Source: Planctomycetaceae bacterium (GTDB taxonomy: Bacteria > Planctomycetota > Planctomycetia > Pirellulales > Thermoguttaceae). From it: a stretch of 33,789 nucleotides of DNA. A program made the position numbers and the translations under genes. Of this stretch, positions 23,731 through 31,440 are shown piece after piece (position 1 is the first letter of the stretch; every line of letters starts with the position of its first letter). The notes under the pieces were generated by a model. It saw nothing but the letters and a program-made list of their open reading frames with translations, ran no database searches and had not been told where the DNA came from. The stretch spans positions 1 through 33,789 of the forward strand of contig PWXP01000566.1 of assembly GCA_003561895.1 (NCBI GenBank), in the 5' to 3' direction.

Positions 23731-23941
23731 AAAAGTGCTCGTCAAAGCGGTTGTAGGCCTGGAAGATGGCGCCGTGCAGATGCTCCAAAGTCTGGTCGCC
23801 ACGTCTCTGGATGGTCCGGCTAATGGTCCTGCCCGCGCATTCCTCCGGTAACGGCCCACAAATGAATGACTGGCCGATTTGGACGGGCTGCGCCTGGGTC
23901 TTCTTACCGGCCATTCGGGGCTGCCTGGTTGTCGGTGCCAT
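23731..23941 (-). pseudogene. Fragment of a pRiA4b ORF-3 / IS1096-passenger (TnpR-like) family protein
   Basis: The minus-strand ORF from 23941 contains 'ISRTIQRRGDQTLEHLHGAI' and 'FQAYNRFDEHFY', the N-terminal signature of the small pRiA4b ORF-3-like proteins found as passengers on mobile elements. After 'DEHFY' the similarity ends where the family would continue 'EF' plus a long domain, and the frame drifts into the non-coding leader of the PQQ gene. Only about 70 of some 180 residues remain. The assignment is from motif memory and has no supporting neighbours. Confidence 0.55.
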
Positions 23942-23994
23942 GCTTGCCGGGCGTCACGTGGCTCTGTTTGCCTGCGACCTGCTACGGCGGGCGG

Positions 23995-25197
23995 CTAGGC
24001 GTCCAGTGCCTGGCGCAGGTCGGCGATAAGGTCTTCGGCGTTCTCGACGCCGCAGGCCAGGCGGATCATGTTGTCGGAAATGCCCACCGCCCGGCGCTGC
24101 TCGGGCGTGTGGCTGTGGTAGCTCATGACGATGGGTTGCTCGATGAGCGACTCGACCCCTCCGAGGCTCGGCCCGATGCGCGGCAGGCGGACGGCGTCGA
24201 CCACGCGGGCGGTGGCGGTGGCGTCGGCATCTTTGACCAGAAAGGTGATTAGCCCGCCGAAGCCGCGCAGGTACCGCAGGGCGACGCCGTAATCGCGGTG
24301 GCTGGGCAGGCCGGGGTAGTAGACCTTTTCGACGCGCGGGTGCCCCTCGAGGAACTCCGCCACGGCCATGCCGTTCTCGTTGTGCCGCCGCATGCGCAGT
24401 TCGAACGTCTTCAGCCCCCGCAGCAACAGGTAGTCGCTGTGCGGACCCGTCAGGTTGCCCACCACGCCGCGCAGGTCGCGCAGGGACTGGAGCTTTTCGG
24501 CCGAGCCGATGACCACGCCGCCCATCATGTCGTTATGCCCGGCAAGGTACTTCGTCACCGAGTGGACCACGTAATCGACGCCGTAGTCCAGCGGGCGGAG
24601 GTTCATCGGGGTGGCCAGCGTCGGGTCGACCATCGTCTCGATACCGTACTTGCGTCCCAAGGCGACGAACTGCTCGAGGTCGACCACGCTGAGGTGCGGG
24701 TTGGTGGGCGACTCACTGATCAGCAGCCGAGTGCGGTCGTTGATGGCGGCTTCCATGGCCTCGTAGTCGCAGGCGGGCACCTTGTGGGTGGCGCACCCGA
24801 ACCGGCCCAGGCACTCAGTGCAGAACTGGCGCGTGCGGTGATAGCACTCGTCGAACAACACCACCTCGTCGCCGGCGCGCAGTTTGGCCAGCAACAACCC
24901 GGCCACGGCCGACATGCCCGACGAATACAGCACGGCCGTCTCCCCACCGTCGAGCGCGGCCAGCTTGGCCTCGGCGACCTTTTGGGTCGGGTTGCCGTAC
25001 CGGGCATACTCCTCGCGGGGGAGATTCTGTTCGACGAACTCGATGGCCTCACGGGTGTCGGCAAAGGTGTAGGTGGCGGCGCAGAAGATGGCGTCGGTAA
25101 TGGCGTTTCCTGGCTTCTGGCGGGCCTCACCCGCGTGGACGGCCTGGGGGGAAAACCCCACACCGGGGGGCAAGAATGGCGTCGGATGATCGGTCAT
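23995..25197 (-). CDS. Cystathionine gamma-synthase, plant-like type (Cys/Met PLP enzyme)
   Basis: The enzyme should join an activated homoserine to cysteine, giving cystathionine for methionine synthesis. The sequence is a complete 400-aa fold-type I PLP enzyme: 'EEYARYGNPTQKVAEAKLAA', 'LYSSGMSAVAGLLLAKL', 'SESPTNPHLSVVD', the PLP Lys at about 216 in 'HSVTKYLAGHND', and 'VEKVYYPGLPSH' with 'PSLGGVESLIEQP'. Several blocks (SESPTNP, VHSxTKYxxGHND, VYYPGLPSH, the GGxES motif) recall plant CGS more closely than E. coli MetB. The ATG at 25197 is used (AAAGGA nine bases upstream). The N-terminal 66 residues in the track are leader RNA. Methionine gamma-lyase or O-acetylhomoserine sulfhydrylase are alternatives. 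Confidence 0.88.
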   Translation of the reverse strand: MTDHPTPFLPPGVGFSPQAVHAGEARQKPGNAITDAIFCAATYTFADTREAIEFVEQNLPREEYARYGNPTQKVAEAKLAALDGGETAVLYSSGMSAVAGLLLAKLRAGDEVVLFDECYHRTRQFCTECLGRFGCATHKVPACDYEAMEAAINDRTRLLISESPTNPHLSVVDLEQFVALGRKYGIETMVDPTLATPMNLRPLDYGVDYVVHSVTKYLAGHNDMMGGVVIGSAEKLQSLRDLRGVVGNLTGPHSDYLLLRGLKTFELRMRRHNENGMAVAEFLEGHPRVEKVYYPGLPSHRDYGVALRYLRGFGGLITFLVKDADATATARVVDAVRLPRIGPSLGGVESLIEQPIVMSYHSHTPEQRRAVGISDNMIRLACGVENAEDLIADLRQALDA

Positions 25198-25222
25198 GGT
25201 TACGAATCCTTTGCAACGGAAG

Positions 25223-25274
25223 CAAAAAGAAACCGCGACAGGCGCCTCATGGGCGGTCGCGGCTTTGCGGTTTC
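25223..25274 (-). terminator. Strong intrinsic terminator hairpin just upstream of the cystathionine gamma-synthase start
   Basis: Read on the minus strand, GAAACC ... GGTTTC and GCGAC-CGCC-catga-GGCG-cct-GTCGC form a stacked stem, with one 8-nt bulge on the left. The stem is followed at once by TTTCTTTTT. The hairpin sits about 30 nt before the start codon, inside the gene's own leader, which is the position of an attenuator. It could also be the end of an independent small RNA transcribed toward the gene. Confidence 0.78.
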
Positions 25275-25440
25275 CGGTTGTTTCGCTGGGGGCTACATCC
25301 CCCCGGCGCTGGCTCTTTAGCAGTGCAGGTTGCCCACACAAGCGGGTACCCGGCGGAAATGGCGTCTCATCGCCCTTCCCGCGTAACGGCTGCAAGCGGC
25401 CGCAAATCCCATGCGACCCATGCTATTCCAGGACGGCGCG
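25275..25440 (-). promoter_or_regulatory. Candidate structured leader RNA (riboswitch/attenuator-like) of the cystathionine gamma-synthase gene
   Basis: On the minus strand the stretch before the terminator has further pairing. 'CCGGGGGGATGTAGCCCCC' makes a GC-rich hairpin (about 25289-25306). 'GGGTACCCGC' and 'GGGCAACC' lie upstream, with a single-stranded-looking 'CTGCTAAAGAGCC' between. With the terminator next to the Shine-Dalgarno, this is the layout of an expression-control leader. I could not match it to SAM-I, SAM-II, SAH or another known class from memory. The region has no protein features. Confidence 0.5.
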
Positions 25441-25574
25441 AAATGCAAGGGGTAGGCCGGTAGGCCGGGAGAACGCCAACGCCGGCGCGGCGAGTCTTTT
25501 CTTTCGACGCTGCGTGGAGAACCATTCGATCGCCCCAAAAGCCACCCCAACCTTCTCAGTCGACCTATCTTGTC

Positions 25575-25603
25575 TTGACCGAAAGCTTGCATGTTTCGAT
25601 AAT
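25575..25603 (+). promoter_or_regulatory. Sigma70-type promoter of the glycine-zipper lipoprotein gene
   Basis: TTGACC (25575-25580), a 17-bp spacer and GATAAT (25598-25603) form a near-consensus promoter. It would start RNA near 25610, about 50 nt before the ATG at 25661. Confidence 0.65.
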
Positions 25604-25660
25604 CCGCCGCTGCTTCCAATACCGATAAACAGCGCGGTGAAAATGGACAAGGAGTAAGGC

Positions 25661-26323
25661 ATGAAACGTTCGAGCAAAGGGTATGCACTTGCGGCCATGG
25701 CGGTACTGGCATTCGGTGGCGGCTGTCAGTCGCCGTACCATGCCGACCAGGGCGCTCTTTTTGGGGGCCTGGTCGGTGCCGGTTCCGGGGCCATTATCGG
25801 AAGCCAGGTTGGGAATCCGGGGGCTGGTGCCGCTATTGGGGGGGCAATTGGATCGCTCACCGGGGCCGCCGTCGGCTCGGAACTCGATCATATCGAAGCC
25901 CAAAACGCCGCCAACCTCGCCGCCATCGAGCAACAACTCGGCCAGCAGGTTGCCGCCCGCGCCGCCACGGTCGACGACGTGGTTGCCATGACCAACGCGG
26001 GCGTCGACGAGGAGTTGATCGTCAACCACATCCGGCACAATGGGGCGGCCGTGCGGCTGCAAGCGGCCGACGTCATCTCGTTGCAGCAGCAAGGGGTGAG
26101 CAGCCGAGTGATCGCCGTGCTGCAGGCGCCTCCGGCGCCACAGGAACAGATGGCAGCCGCCCCGGCGGCGGTCGTGGCCTCGCCGCCGCCGATCATCGTG
26201 GAGGAGTACCATTACGGGCCGGGCTGGTGGGGGCCGTACCCCTATCGGTCCCGCCCACCTCGCTACTCTCGCCACCGGCGGCGCTCCGGGATGAGCTGGG
26301 GGTTTACCTACCGAAGCCGGTAG
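25661..26323 (+). CDS. Glycine-zipper lipoprotein
   Basis: The product has 220 residues. The lipoprotein signal ends 'LAFGGGC' (Cys22). Next comes a glycine-zipper membrane-active segment, 'GALFGGLVGAGSGAIIGSQV' and 'GAGAAIGGAIGSLTGAAVG' (about 30-70), as in Rick_17kDa/OmpA-like anchors. A helical domain follows ('IEQQLGQQVAARAATVDDVV', 'NHIRHNGAAVRLQAADVI', 'GVSSRVIAVLQ'). The tail is Tyr/Trp/Arg-rich ('YHYGPGWWGPYPYRS'). 'AAGGAG' lies six bases before the ATG, and a good promoter is 50-90 bp upstream, so the gene is probably monocistronic. It is likely an envelope protein, exact role unknown. The last codons overlap the reading frame of a truncated Rpn gene. Confidence 0.87.
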   Translation: MKRSSKGYALAAMAVLAFGGGCQSPYHADQGALFGGLVGAGSGAIIGSQVGNPGAGAAIGGAIGSLTGAAVGSELDHIEAQNAANLAAIEQQLGQQVAARAATVDDVVAMTNAGVDEELIVNHIRHNGAAVRLQAADVISLQQQGVSSRVIAVLQAPPAPQEQMAAAPAAVVASPPPIIVEEYHYGPGWWGPYPYRSRPPRYSRHRRRSGMSWGFTYRSR

Positions 26324-26775
26324 CGCCTGCCTTTGCCCTGATGGCGAAGATGGACTATAATCGTAGAGAACGGGTGCGGTTGAAGGCAGACTTTCTGCGG
26401 TTAATCTTGAGGTCCCCGGTCGACCCGGCGCGGCGGAGCCTGCTGGTGGACTTCGTCGAGACCTACCTGCCGTTGGCGGGGCGCGAGAAGGCCGAATTCC
26501 AGCAAATAGTTGCGGCTGATCAAGAATATGCGGAGGTGGAACAGATGATCACGGTATACGAAAAAGAGGGTATTAGGAAGGGCCGACAGGAGGGCCTAGC
26601 GAAAGGCCGGCAGGAGGGCCTACAGGAAGCGCTGATCTTGCAGTTGGAAAAAAGATTTGGCAAGCTCGACGACGCCGTAAAGCGTCGGGTCCGCCGGCTC
26701 CGCTCGGTCGAGCGCCTCGATTCGTTGCTCCTTGCCGTCCTCGATGCCCAATCGGTTGAAGACCTGCCGTGGTGA
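26311..26775 (+). pseudogene. Rpn/YhgA-like PD-(D/E)XK nuclease family, C-terminal fragment (DUF4351 end)
   Basis: The frame from about 26311 reads 'APAFALMAKMDYNRRERVRL', 'VDFVETYLPLAGREKAEF', 'YEKEGIRKGRQEGLAKGRQE' and a DUF4351-like end, 'LEKRFGKLDDAVKRRVRRL' to 'DAQSVEDLP'. Full-length relatives have about 180 more residues in front, with the PD-(D/E)XK nuclease core. Here the frame instead enters the 3' end of the glycine-zipper gene. No start codon with a Shine-Dalgarno is evident (ATG at 26341 is possible). It is probably a 5'-truncated relic, although a short C-terminal protein cannot be excluded. The KGRQEGL block is a small direct repeat typical of the family. Confidence 0.68.
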
Positions 26776-26930
26776 TCGTCGTGCTACTTGCCGTGGCCGG
26801 GCAGTAAATTGAACAACCCAATCCCCCGCTTGGGGCAAGAGCTATGCCAACGAGGGGCATGCCTGGGGACGGGCGAGGGACGCGGGGCATTTCGGGTTTC
26901 AAGTCCCTCCAGCCGACCGGGCGGCCAATT

Positions 26931-28364
26931 GTGACTGTCGATCTCCAGAACCGCGCTGCCGGCGCACCCATCGTCGAGCCGCTCTCGCCCACTCCCACCC
27001 CGGAGGAGGCCTTCCGCGCGTTGTGCCACCTGCCGCATTGCTTGTGGCTCGACAGCGCCGTGGAGCACCCGGAGACGGGGCGATTTTCCTTTCTTGCGGC
27101 TGATCCGTTCGACTACTGGCAGCGAGCCGTTGCCTCACCGCGCGACCTGGACCGCCTCGCGGCCCGCCTGGGGGCACTGGCAACCGCAACCGTGCCCGGG
27201 GTGCCGCCGTTCCAGGGAGGGGCGGCCGGCGTGCTGGGCTATGAGTTTGGGCATTCGCTGGAGACGTTGCCGCGGCCGGCCTACGACGAGTTCCGGGCGC
27301 CCGTACTCGCGCTGGGCTGGTACGACGTGGTGCTGGCCTGGGACCATGCCTCCAGGGCGGCGTGGATCGTCTCGCAGGGCTTACCCGAGTTGGACCCCCA
27401 CGCGCGACACCGGCGTGCCGCGTCGCGGCTGGCATACTTCCGCCGGTGCCTGGCCGGGGAAGCGCCGCCGCGAAGGGGCGAGCCGCCCCCGCCGCCGCTG
27501 GCCGCCGGAGACCTGGCTCCCCAGCACCCCGTTGCGGGGCCGGCCGGTCTGACGTCGAACTTCTCGCAGGGGCAGTTCCTGCGTACCGCCGAACGCGCCA
27601 TCCGGTACGTGCTCGAGGGCGACGTTTTTCAGGTCAACCTCGCCCAGCGGCTGTTGGCGCCGGCCCAGTGCAATTCCGCGGAACTGTACCTGCGACTGCG
27701 GCAGTGCAACCCGGCGCCGCTGGCCGGGTACTTCGATCTGGGGCCGTTTCAGGTCGTTAGCGCCTCGCCCGAACGGTTCCTCCGCGTCGAAGACCGGCAC
27801 GTCGAGACGCGGCCGATCAAAGGCACGCGGCGGCGGACTGCCGATCCGGAAGCCGACCGGCGCGTCGAGACCGAACTGCTCCGCAGCGAGAAAGACCGGG
27901 CCGAGAACGTGATGATCGTCGACCTGTTGCGCAACGACCTTTCCCGGGTTTGCGAGCCGGAAAGCGTACGGGTGAGCCGGCTTTGCGGGCTGGAACGCTA
28001 CCGGTTCGTGGCACACCTAGTGTCGGTGGTGGCCGGGCGGCTCCGCGAAGGAACGTGCCCGGTCGACCTGATCCGGGCCGCCTTTCCCGGCGGGTCGGTC
28101 ACCGGGGCGCCGAAGGTCCGCGCGATGGAGATCATCGCGGAACTCGAACCTACCGCCCGAGGGCCGTACTGCGGTTCGCTGGGCTACTTTGGCGTAGACG
28201 GCTCGATGGGCCTCAGCATCCTGATCCGCACCATCACCGCCGGCCGCGGATGGTGGCAGATTCCCGTCGGCGGCGGGATCGTGGCCCAATCAGACCCTCG
28301 GCAGGAATACGAAGAAACGTGGCACAAGGCCGCGGGGATGCTTCGGGCGATCGGGCAAGCATGA
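26931..28364 (+). CDS. pabB: Aminodeoxychorismate synthase component I
   Basis: PabB turns chorismate plus PabA-derived ammonia into 4-amino-4-deoxychorismate for folate. The C-terminal chorismate-binding domain is complete: 'YVLEGDVFQVNLAQRL', 'SASPERFLRVED', 'ETRPIKGTRRR' (Lys in PIKGT marks PabB rather than TrpE, which has PIAGT), 'NVMIVDLLRNDLSRVC', 'FPGGSVTGAPKVRAMEII' and 'IPVGGGIVAQSDP'. The N-terminal domain ('SFLAADPFDYW', 'GAAGVLGYEFGH') is also present. The start is uncertain. GTG 26931 removes a Gly/Arg-rich lead of 29 residues that is not in the family, while ATG 26844 (track) would keep it. Neither has a good Shine-Dalgarno. The stop overlaps the pabA start by 4 bp (ATGA), indicating translational coupling. 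Confidence 0.9.
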   Translation: MTVDLQNRAAGAPIVEPLSPTPTPEEAFRALCHLPHCLWLDSAVEHPETGRFSFLAADPFDYWQRAVASPRDLDRLAARLGALATATVPGVPPFQGGAAGVLGYEFGHSLETLPRPAYDEFRAPVLALGWYDVVLAWDHASRAAWIVSQGLPELDPHARHRRAASRLAYFRRCLAGEAPPRRGEPPPPPLAAGDLAPQHPVAGPAGLTSNFSQGQFLRTAERAIRYVLEGDVFQVNLAQRLLAPAQCNSAELYLRLRQCNPAPLAGYFDLGPFQVVSASPERFLRVEDRHVETRPIKGTRRRTADPEADRRVETELLRSEKDRAENVMIVDLLRNDLSRVCEPESVRVSRLCGLERYRFVAHLVSVVAGRLREGTCPVDLIRAAFPGGSVTGAPKVRAMEIIAELEPTARGPYCGSLGYFGVDGSMGLSILIRTITAGRGWWQIPVGGGIVAQSDPRQEYEETWHKAAGMLRAIGQA

Positions 28365-29134
28365 TCCTTCTGATCGACAATTACGACAGTTTCGTGCACA
28401 ACCTGGCGCGGTACTTCGAGCGGCTGGGCCGGCGGACCCAAGTGGTCCGCAATACGGCGATCGACGCCGCCGGGGTGCGCCGACTGCACCCCGACGCCCT
28501 AGTCCTCTCGCCCGGCCCCTGCGCCCCGCGCCAGGCCGGCTGTTCCCTGGAACTGGTCCGCGCCTTGCACGGCGAACTGCCCATCCTCGGCGTATGCTTG
28601 GGCCATCAGGTCGTTGCCGAGGCGTTCGGCGGGCGGGTGGTGCGGGCCGAGGAGCCGGTCCACGGCCGGGCGACGCCCATTCGCCACGACGGCCGCGGCC
28701 TGTTCGAAGGACTGCCCGTGGAATTCGCTGCCGGACGGTACCATTCACTGGTCGTCGAAGAGGCGTCGCTGCCGGAGTGCTTGGAAGTATCGGCTCGGGC
28801 GCCGGGCGGCGCGATCATGGGGCTGCGGCACCGAGCCTTGCCGGTCGTGGGGCTGCAGTTCCACCCCGAGTCGATCCTCACGGAATACGGCTACCACCTG
28901 CTTGCGAACTTCTTGCGGGTGGCCGGCTTGCCCCTGTCCGAGCCGCTCCCGAGCATTGACACGGAACGCGCTAGGGGAGTGGAATCCTCGCGAAGAAGAT
29001 CATCCGTGACCTTTGCGACCGATGACCGCCGCCTGCTACCGTACATCGCCGTAGTGCACGACCAGCGCAGCCGCGGCGCGGTCGAGCCCGAAGGCCGACT
29101 CGGCCCGAGCCCGCGCGGCCTGACCCAGGGCTAA
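28361..29134 (+). CDS. pabA: Aminodeoxychorismate synthase/anthranilate synthase glutamine amidotransferase
   Basis: This class I glutaminase supplies ammonia to PabB. The motifs are 'MILLIDNYDSFVHNLARYF', 'LSPGPCAPRQAG', the nucleophile Cys at 79 in 'GVCLGHQVVAEAFGG', 'PVHGRATPIRHDG', 'GRYHSLVV', and the His/Glu pair in 'LQFHPESILTEYG'. The ATG at 28361 is fixed by the 4-bp overlap with pabB. The track's start at 27950 lies inside pabB and is not real. The family ends at 'LLANFLRVAG' near residue 190, but the frame continues about 65 more residues to 29134. The last 33 of these are antisense to the glycosyltransferase gene. This tail is Arg/Ser-rich and may be non-native. Confidence 0.9.
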   Translation: MILLIDNYDSFVHNLARYFERLGRRTQVVRNTAIDAAGVRRLHPDALVLSPGPCAPRQAGCSLELVRALHGELPILGVCLGHQVVAEAFGGRVVRAEEPVHGRATPIRHDGRGLFEGLPVEFAAGRYHSLVVEEASLPECLEVSARAPGGAIMGLRHRALPVVGLQFHPESILTEYGYHLLANFLRVAGLPLSEPLPSIDTERARGVESSRRRSSVTFATDDRRLLPYIAVVHDQRSRGAVEPEGRLGPSPRGLTQG

Positions 29135-30154
29135 TCGTCGTGGGTCGTCGTTGAGCAATTCCGCCATCGCTTTGGCCAACGCGGTGGCATTGTCGGGGAC
29201 TACCAGCCGGGCGGTGTTGCCGTGCGCTGGAAATATTTCAGCCGTGCCGCCCACGGCGGCCGCCACAACGGCCAGACCGCTCGCCGCCGCTTCCAGCAGC
29301 ACGCGGCCGAGCGGCTCCTGCCTGGCCGGATGCACCAGCAGCGTCAACTCGGACAGCAACCGGTCCATGTCGTCCCGATCGCCGAGCAGGTGCAAGCGGC
29401 CGGCCAGCGGCCCGCGCTGCGATGCCCGGCGGAGGCGGGCTTCGAACTCCAACGACTCGCGCTTCTGCGAGTGCCGCCGGCCGACGACCAGGTAGTGGAC
29501 GTTCGGGAAACGCTCGGCGAGCGCCGCGGCCGCCTCGACCAACGTGTCCTGCCCCTTCCGCAGGCAGATCTGCCCGATAGTGCCGACCAGCCGCGTCTGC
29601 CTCCGCAGGCCCAACTCGGCGTGGAGGTAGCCGGTTGGCGGCCGGGGGCGGAACCGGGCAAGGTCGACGCCGTTATACACAACGTACGTCTTCCCGGCGT
29701 CGAGGCCGGCGGCCACGTGGGATTCGCGCACGGCGCGCGAGACGGCCAGCAGCCGGCGATGCCGGTTCAGATCGGCAACAGCCTGGCGGCTGAGGCGCAC
29801 GATGTCGCGGAGGTGGGCGATGCTGGGCACCCCTGCCTCGGCTGCCACCGGCCCGGAAAGCCGGCCCATCGACAGGCTGTTGGCATGGAGCACGCCGGGC
29901 CGGCATCGGGCGAGCAACCCCGCGAGGTCACTCCGCAGCCGGGCCTGGGTGCGTCGCCGGCCGTCCGGTCCGGTGGTGGAAAAGGGCACATGTTCGACGC
30001 CCATCTCGGCCAGGGCCCCGGCCAGCGGTCCGGCGGGCGGGGCGGCCACCACCACCTCGAACCCCACCGCCCGAACGCCATCGAGGGTCGACAGCATCGA
30101 CCGCTCGCCGCCGCACAGCGTGGGGTATTCGCACAGAATCAGGACGGTGGCCAT
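29036..30154 (-). CDS. Glycosyltransferase family 4 (GT-B fold)
   Basis: The protein has 372 residues. The N-terminal domain has the Gly-rich acceptor loop 'TLCGGERSMLSTLDGV' and 'GVLHANSLSMGR'. The C-terminal domain has the usual nucleotide-sugar motifs: 'VGTIGQICLRKGQDTLVEA', 'YLVVGRRHSQ', and the EX7E-type 'HPARQEPLGRVLLEAAASG' with 'AAVGGTAEIF'. Family 4 enzymes add hexoses to lipids, polysaccharides or proteins. The donor and acceptor here are unknown. It is not next to other polysaccharide genes. Its 3' end overlaps the 3' extension of pabA by 99 bp on the opposite strand. Confidence 0.92.
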   Translation of the reverse strand: MATVLILCEYPTLCGGERSMLSTLDGVRAVGFEVVVAAPPAGPLAGALAEMGVEHVPFSTTGPDGRRRTQARLRSDLAGLLARCRPGVLHANSLSMGRLSGPVAAEAGVPSIAHLRDIVRLSRQAVADLNRHRRLLAVSRAVRESHVAAGLDAGKTYVVYNGVDLARFRPRPPTGYLHAELGLRRQTRLVGTIGQICLRKGQDTLVEAAAALAERFPNVHYLVVGRRHSQKRESLEFEARLRRASQRGPLAGRLHLLGDRDDMDRLLSELTLLVHPARQEPLGRVLLEAAASGLAVVAAAVGGTAEIFPAHGNTARLVVPDNATALAKAMAELLNDDPRRLALGQAARARAESAFGLDRAAAALVVHYGDVR

Positions 30155-30268
30155 CGGGCGATACCCCCTGTGACGAGCGGCGAGTCGGCATTTAGGCGTA
30201 GAATGGACATTTTTCCTCCTACGACTGCGTTCATCGTACCGCTCGATTGGGTGCTTTCCGCTGCTCGC

Positions 30269-31156
30269 TTACAGCAGGCCGTAGGCCGCCAGCGTTTCGC
30301 GCAGCCGGGCTTCTTGCGCCGCGGTAAGCGGCGTCATGGGCAGGCGCAGCTCGCCGGTGTCGCGGCCCAGCAGCTTCATGGCCGCCTTGATAGGGATCGG
30401 GTTTGTGGCCAGCGAGAGCATGTCGCGGCAGAGGGGGAAGAGCTTATGATGCCATCGCCGGGCCTCGGCCAGGTCGCCGGCCTCGAACGCACGGAGCATC
30501 GCGGCCACGTCGCCCGGCACGATGTTTCCCACCACGGAAATCACCCCCCGCCCGCCGATGGCAAGCAAGGGCAGCGTCAGGCTGTCGTCGCCGCTGAGTA
30601 CCGTCAGATCGGTGGCCCCGAGAATCTGTGAGGCCTGGTCCATCGATCCGGTCGCCTCCTTGACCATGGTGATGTTGGGTAGCTCGGCCATGCGGATGAT
30701 CGTCTCCGGCTCGATGTTCTTGCCCGTTCGGCCGGGGATGTTATACACGCAAATGGGAATATCCACCGCTTCGGCCAGCGCGCGGTAGTGCTCGTACATG
30801 CCCTCCTGGACGGGTTTGTTGTAGTACGGGGCCACTACCAGGGCGGCATCGGCGCCGGCCTGGGCGGCGAAGCGGGTCAGCCGCAGCGCCTCCGAGGTGC
30901 TGTTGCTTCCGGTGCCGGGCATTACCTTGATGCGGCCGGCGGCCGCATCGACCACGGCGGCGATGATCCGCTCGTGCTCCTCATGGGAGACGGTGGGCGA
31001 CTCGCCCGTCGTGCCCACCGGACAGAGGCACGTGGCACCCGCCTCAACCTGGAGGTCGACCAGACGGCCAAGGGCGTCGAAATCGACTTCTCCGTTACGG
31101 AAGGGCGTGATCAGGGCCACCGAAAGGCCGGCGAACGGTTCGCTGCGTGTACTCAT
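30269..31156 (-). CDS. dapA: 4-hydroxy-tetrahydrodipicolinate synthase
   Basis: DapA condenses pyruvate with aspartate semialdehyde in lysine and diaminopimelate synthesis. The barrel is complete at 295 residues: '[17 protein letters not shown]', the TT pair at 49-50 in '[16 protein letters not shown]', the catalytic Tyr at about 138 in '[12 protein letters not shown]', the Schiff-base Lys at about 166 in '[13 protein letters not shown]', and '[20 protein letters not shown]'. The ATG at 31156 fits the family. The track's GTG at 31231 adds 25 residues without homology. A clear promoter lies about 100 bp upstream. No dapB or lysA is nearby, so it is probably expressed alone. Other N-acetylneuraminate-lyase family members are less likely. 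Confidence 0.94.
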   Translation of the reverse strand: MSTRSEPFAGLSVALITPFRNGEVDFDALGRLVDLQVEAGATCLCPVGTTGESPTVSHEEHERIIAAVVDAAAGRIKVMPGTGSNSTSEALRLTRFAAQAGADAALVVAPYYNKPVQEGMYEHYRALAEAVDIPICVYNIPGRTGKNIEPETIIRMAELPNITMVKEATGSMDQASQILGATDLTVLSGDDSLTLPLLAIGGRGVISVVGNIVPGDVAAMLRAFEAGDLAEARRWHHKLFPLCRDMLSLATNPIPIKAAMKLLGRDTGELRLPMTPLTAAQEARLRETLAAYGLL

Positions 31157-31263
31157 GACGGTCCAAGGGTTGGGGTTCCAACGGGTTTTTCCGGGCTTCG
31201 GCGGCACGTTCCGGCACCCGGTCCGTGCCACGGGCCGCCGACGGCCAAGATGTCAACCGGCCG

Positions 31264-31292
31264 AGTATAGCCGAGGCTCCGCCGCCTGCCAA
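31264..31292 (-). promoter_or_regulatory. Sigma70-type promoter of dapA
   Basis: On the minus strand TTGGCA (31292-31287), a 17-bp spacer and TATACT (31269-31264) lie about 108 bp before the dapA ATG. Both boxes match consensus at five of six positions. The fold-back repeat C begins immediately upstream at 31307. Confidence 0.6.
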
Positions 31293-31306
31293 CCGGCCCG
31301 GCCGAA

Positions 31307-31440
31307 GGGGCAGTCCCATTTTCGCGGCGGTAACCGTTCACGGGGGGCACTGTCCCGATTTTCGCGGCACACAGCGCGTTTGGCGCAGTGAGCCACCGTC
31401 GCAGCCGCGAAAATCGGGACAGTCCCCCGTAAACGGGTAC
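31307..31440. repeat. Fold-back repeat, family C, longest copy
   Basis: The arms are 'gtaaccgttcacggggg' against 'cccccgtaaacgggtac' (outer) and 'actgtcccgattttcgcgg' against 'ccgcgaaaatcgggacagtc' (inner, almost perfect). The centre, 'cacacagcgcgtttggcgca', is shared with the copy at 12835-12930. A partial extra left arm, 'ggggcagtcccattttcgcg', precedes it. The repeat lies between the dapA promoter and the leader of the HTH/receiver gene. Confidence 0.92.

Noticed and set aside
25275-25440. Assignment of the leader to the SAM-II riboswitch because of 'CTGCTAAAGAGCC'
   Set aside because: The matching 5' half of the SAM-II pseudoknot could not be found upstream, so the class was left open.
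27950-28360. Early start of the pabA ORF in the track
   Set aside because: This part is a shadow of pabB. The real start is the ATG at 28361 overlapping the pabB stop.
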